Assembly: GCA_011525445.1 (NCBI GenBank)
Contig: WTGE01000187.1
Span: forward strand, 1-7,692
Reading direction: 5' to 3'
DNA from: Synechococcus sp. CO36386bin_37
GTDB lineage: Bacteria > Cyanobacteriota > Cyanobacteriia > PCC-6307 > Cyanobiaceae
Length of the DNA stretch: 7,692 nucleotides
This document shows, one piece after another, positions 6,973 through 7,692 of the stretch (its first letter is position 1; each line of letters starts with the position of its first letter). The notes under the pieces were generated by a model. The model had not been told where the DNA came from, did no database searches, and saw only the letters and a list, made by a program, of their open reading frames with translations. The position numbers and the translations under genes are program-made.

Positions 6973-7207
6973 CAATCTCTGAAGCGAAGCGACGATCTTC
7001 AACGCTCAACTGACTCTCGTCGCCATCATCCTCGGGACGAAGCGTGATATTGACATAGGTTCTGCCGAAACTGATATCAGGAAACCGCTGCTCGGCTTCG
7101 CTGAAATCTCCAAGTCGATCTAGAAAATCACGCGTTTCGCCGTAACTCTCAAATTCGAATCGACGCTCAAGACAGACTGGACGCTTGCGCTCATTCCATT
7201 GATCCAT
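6956..7207 (-). CDS. acRAF: Alpha-carboxysome Rubisco assembly factor acRAF (pterin dehydratase-like fold)
   Basis: This 83-aa protein matches the PCD-like acRAF family that assists folding or assembly of form IA Rubisco in organisms with alpha-carboxysomes. Recognisable blocks are [12 protein letters not shown] (8-19), the helix [12 protein letters not shown] (21-32) and the strand pair [15 protein letters not shown] (42-56). The catalytic His pair of true pterin-4a-carbinolamine dehydratases is absent: the corresponding stretch reads EQRFPDISF, so enzymatic activity is unlikely and a chaperone role is favoured. The C-terminal part ([16 protein letters not shown]) is the usual closing helix. 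ATG 7207 is preceded on its strand by a U-rich stretch and lacks a Shine-Dalgarno sequence. It is the first gene of a two-gene unit with cbbX. The usual carboxysome genes are not seen in this window. Confidence 0.88.
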   Translation of the reverse strand: MDQWNERKRPVCLERRFEFESYGETRDFLDRLGDFSEAEQRFPDISFGRTYVNITLRPEDDGDESQLSVEDRRFASEIDALFH

Positions 7208-7496
7208 AAAAAAAACAAAACCTATTTAGAATCTAGTAGACAACAAGCCATAAACCAGTACTCAAAACATAAAGATTAAAATCCATCGCTGATCAGTCAG
7301 TCACAAAAAACAAAGAGAAAGAAACAAAGAACAACACTAGAAGCAAAAAAGAAAACGTACGCTTGCCATTGATTTTAGAATCGATTCACAGATTGGCATT
7401 TACAATCAAGAGCCTTTACGTGGGAGGTTCAGAGCCAGAACAGAACGACTGAACTGAGGGAAATCAACCACAAATAAGATATCTAACCATAGAAAA

Positions 7497-7512
7497 GATG
7501 ATACGTATCGTC
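7497..7512. repeat. 16-nt near-perfect palindrome in the acRAF-cbbX upstream region
   Basis: GATGATACGTATCGTC reads the same on both strands apart from one symmetric pair (a T-G mismatch, which would be a wobble in RNA); the central GATACGTATC (7500-7509) is perfect. As DNA this is the size of a dimeric repressor or activator site. As RNA it has no loop, so a hairpin is unlikely. It is about 290 nt upstream of the acRAF start, far for a simple operator unless the leader is long. Confidence 0.35.
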
Positions 7513-7637
7513 ATGTCGATAAAGACAAAAGAACTTAATCTCAAGCGGTAATATCAAGATTGCCAATGCTAAATCAAAACATGATCCAGAAATCAAGATA
7601 AAAAATCAGGAACAAGAGCATTAAAGCAACTGAGATG

Positions 7638-7662
7638 CACTTGCCTTAGCTCACTTGCCTTA
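7638..7662. repeat. Two tandem copies of an 11-nt direct repeat
   Basis: CACTTGCCTTA occurs at 7638-7648 and again at 7652-7662, separated by GCT, giving a 14-nt period. A CTTAGC at 7645-7650 also has its inverse GCTAAG at 7685-7690. The spacing is not the 11 nt typical of a Pho box, and no NtcA pattern was found. It could be a paired regulator site or a chance duplication. Confidence 0.4.
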
Positions 7663-7692
7663 AGTAGAGCCCTACCTTGAAGAAGCTAAGAC

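Larger units (their letters stand above)
7208..7692. other. AT-rich region without a supportable gene, upstream of acRAF-cbbX
   Basis: The 480 bases at 7201-7680 are about 36% GC by hand count, against roughly 53-60% in coding lines to the left. Both strands were read: only micro-ORFs occur (for example 17 codons plus at 7498, 17 codons minus at 7514, 16 codons minus at 7621), none with a ribosome binding site or recognisable sequence. No tRNA or known cyanobacterial sRNA motif was spotted. It holds a purine-rich plus-strand tract (7303-7355), a weak hairpin (7427-7454), a palindrome (7497-7512) and a tandem direct repeat (7638-7662). It probably contains the acRAF-cbbX promoter and leader, and possibly an unrecognised small RNA or the 3' region of a gene beyond the right edge. 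Confidence 0.6.

Noticed and set aside
7289..7304. CTGATCAG palindrome followed by CAGTCAGTCA tetramer repeats
   Set aside because: Too short to separate from chance in a 485-nt region, and no related copy nearby.
7427..7454. Hairpin GTTCAG/CTGAAC with a 16-nt loop as a terminator or sRNA
   Set aside because: Only six pairs plus a wobble, with a large loop and no following T run on either strand.
7464..7621. Micro-ORFs in the AT-rich region (7514-7464 minus, 7621-7574 minus, 7498-7551 plus)
   Set aside because: All are 15-17 residues, have no Shine-Dalgarno sequence and are expected by chance; the hydrophobic one at 7621 is explained by T-rich sequence.
7208..7692. Mobile element, CRISPR array, attachment site or tRNA gene in the AT-rich region
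   Set aside because: No transposase or integrase, no long terminal inverted repeats, no regularly spaced repeat units beyond two copies, and no cloverleaf-like sequence was found.

Overview
The window looks like chromosome from a marine picocyanobacterium of the alpha-cyanobacterial type (Synechococcus/Prochlorococcus lineage). The clearest pointers are a Rubisco activase of the CbbX type next to an alpha-carboxysome Rubisco assembly factor (acRAF), a small protein resembling the picocyanobacterial DUF3136 family, and very compact gene packing. The GC content of the housekeeping part, about 53-60% in lines I counted by hand, fits a mid-GC marine Synechococcus better than a low-GC Prochlorococcus. 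This placement is from memory of these families; no search was run.

Layout, left to right. (1) Positions 1-204, minus strand: the first 68 codons of a GNAT-type N-acetyltransferase that continues beyond the left edge. (2) 241-987, plus: an alpha/beta hydrolase with a complete Ser-Asp-His triad. (3) 2774-960, minus: a fused (TMD-NBD) ABC exporter half-transporter whose 3' end overlaps the hydrolase tail by 28 nt. (4) 3427-2774, minus: hisG, short form, overlapping the exporter start by 1 nt (TGATG), so the two probably form one translationally coupled unit. (5) 3457-4221, plus: gloB (glyoxalase II), divergent from hisG with 29 nt between starts. (6) 5302-4226, minus: an iron/polyamine-type importer ATPase without its permease or binding protein, convergent with gloB. 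(7) 5346-5744, plus: ridA, divergent from the ATPase with a 43-nt gap, followed by a 10-bp hairpin. (8) 5820-6044, plus: a 74-aa DUF3136-like protein. (9) 7207-6956 and 6972-6061, minus: acRAF then cbbX, overlapping by 17 nt. (10) 7208-7692: an AT-rich (about 36% GC) stretch without a supportable gene, containing direct repeats, a palindrome and pyrimidine-rich tracts on the minus strand.

Functionally, most of the window is unlinked housekeeping: histidine biosynthesis step 1, methylglyoxal detoxification, reactive enamine/imine clearance, and two transport ATPases. The coherent module is the right end, where a Rubisco assembly chaperone and a Rubisco repair motor are produced from one overlapping unit behind a long AT-rich upstream region. 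No Rubisco or carboxysome shell gene is in the window. I found no convincing undescribed system. The best leads are the acRAF-cbbX coupling, the structured AT-rich region upstream of it, and the orphan DUF3136-like protein.
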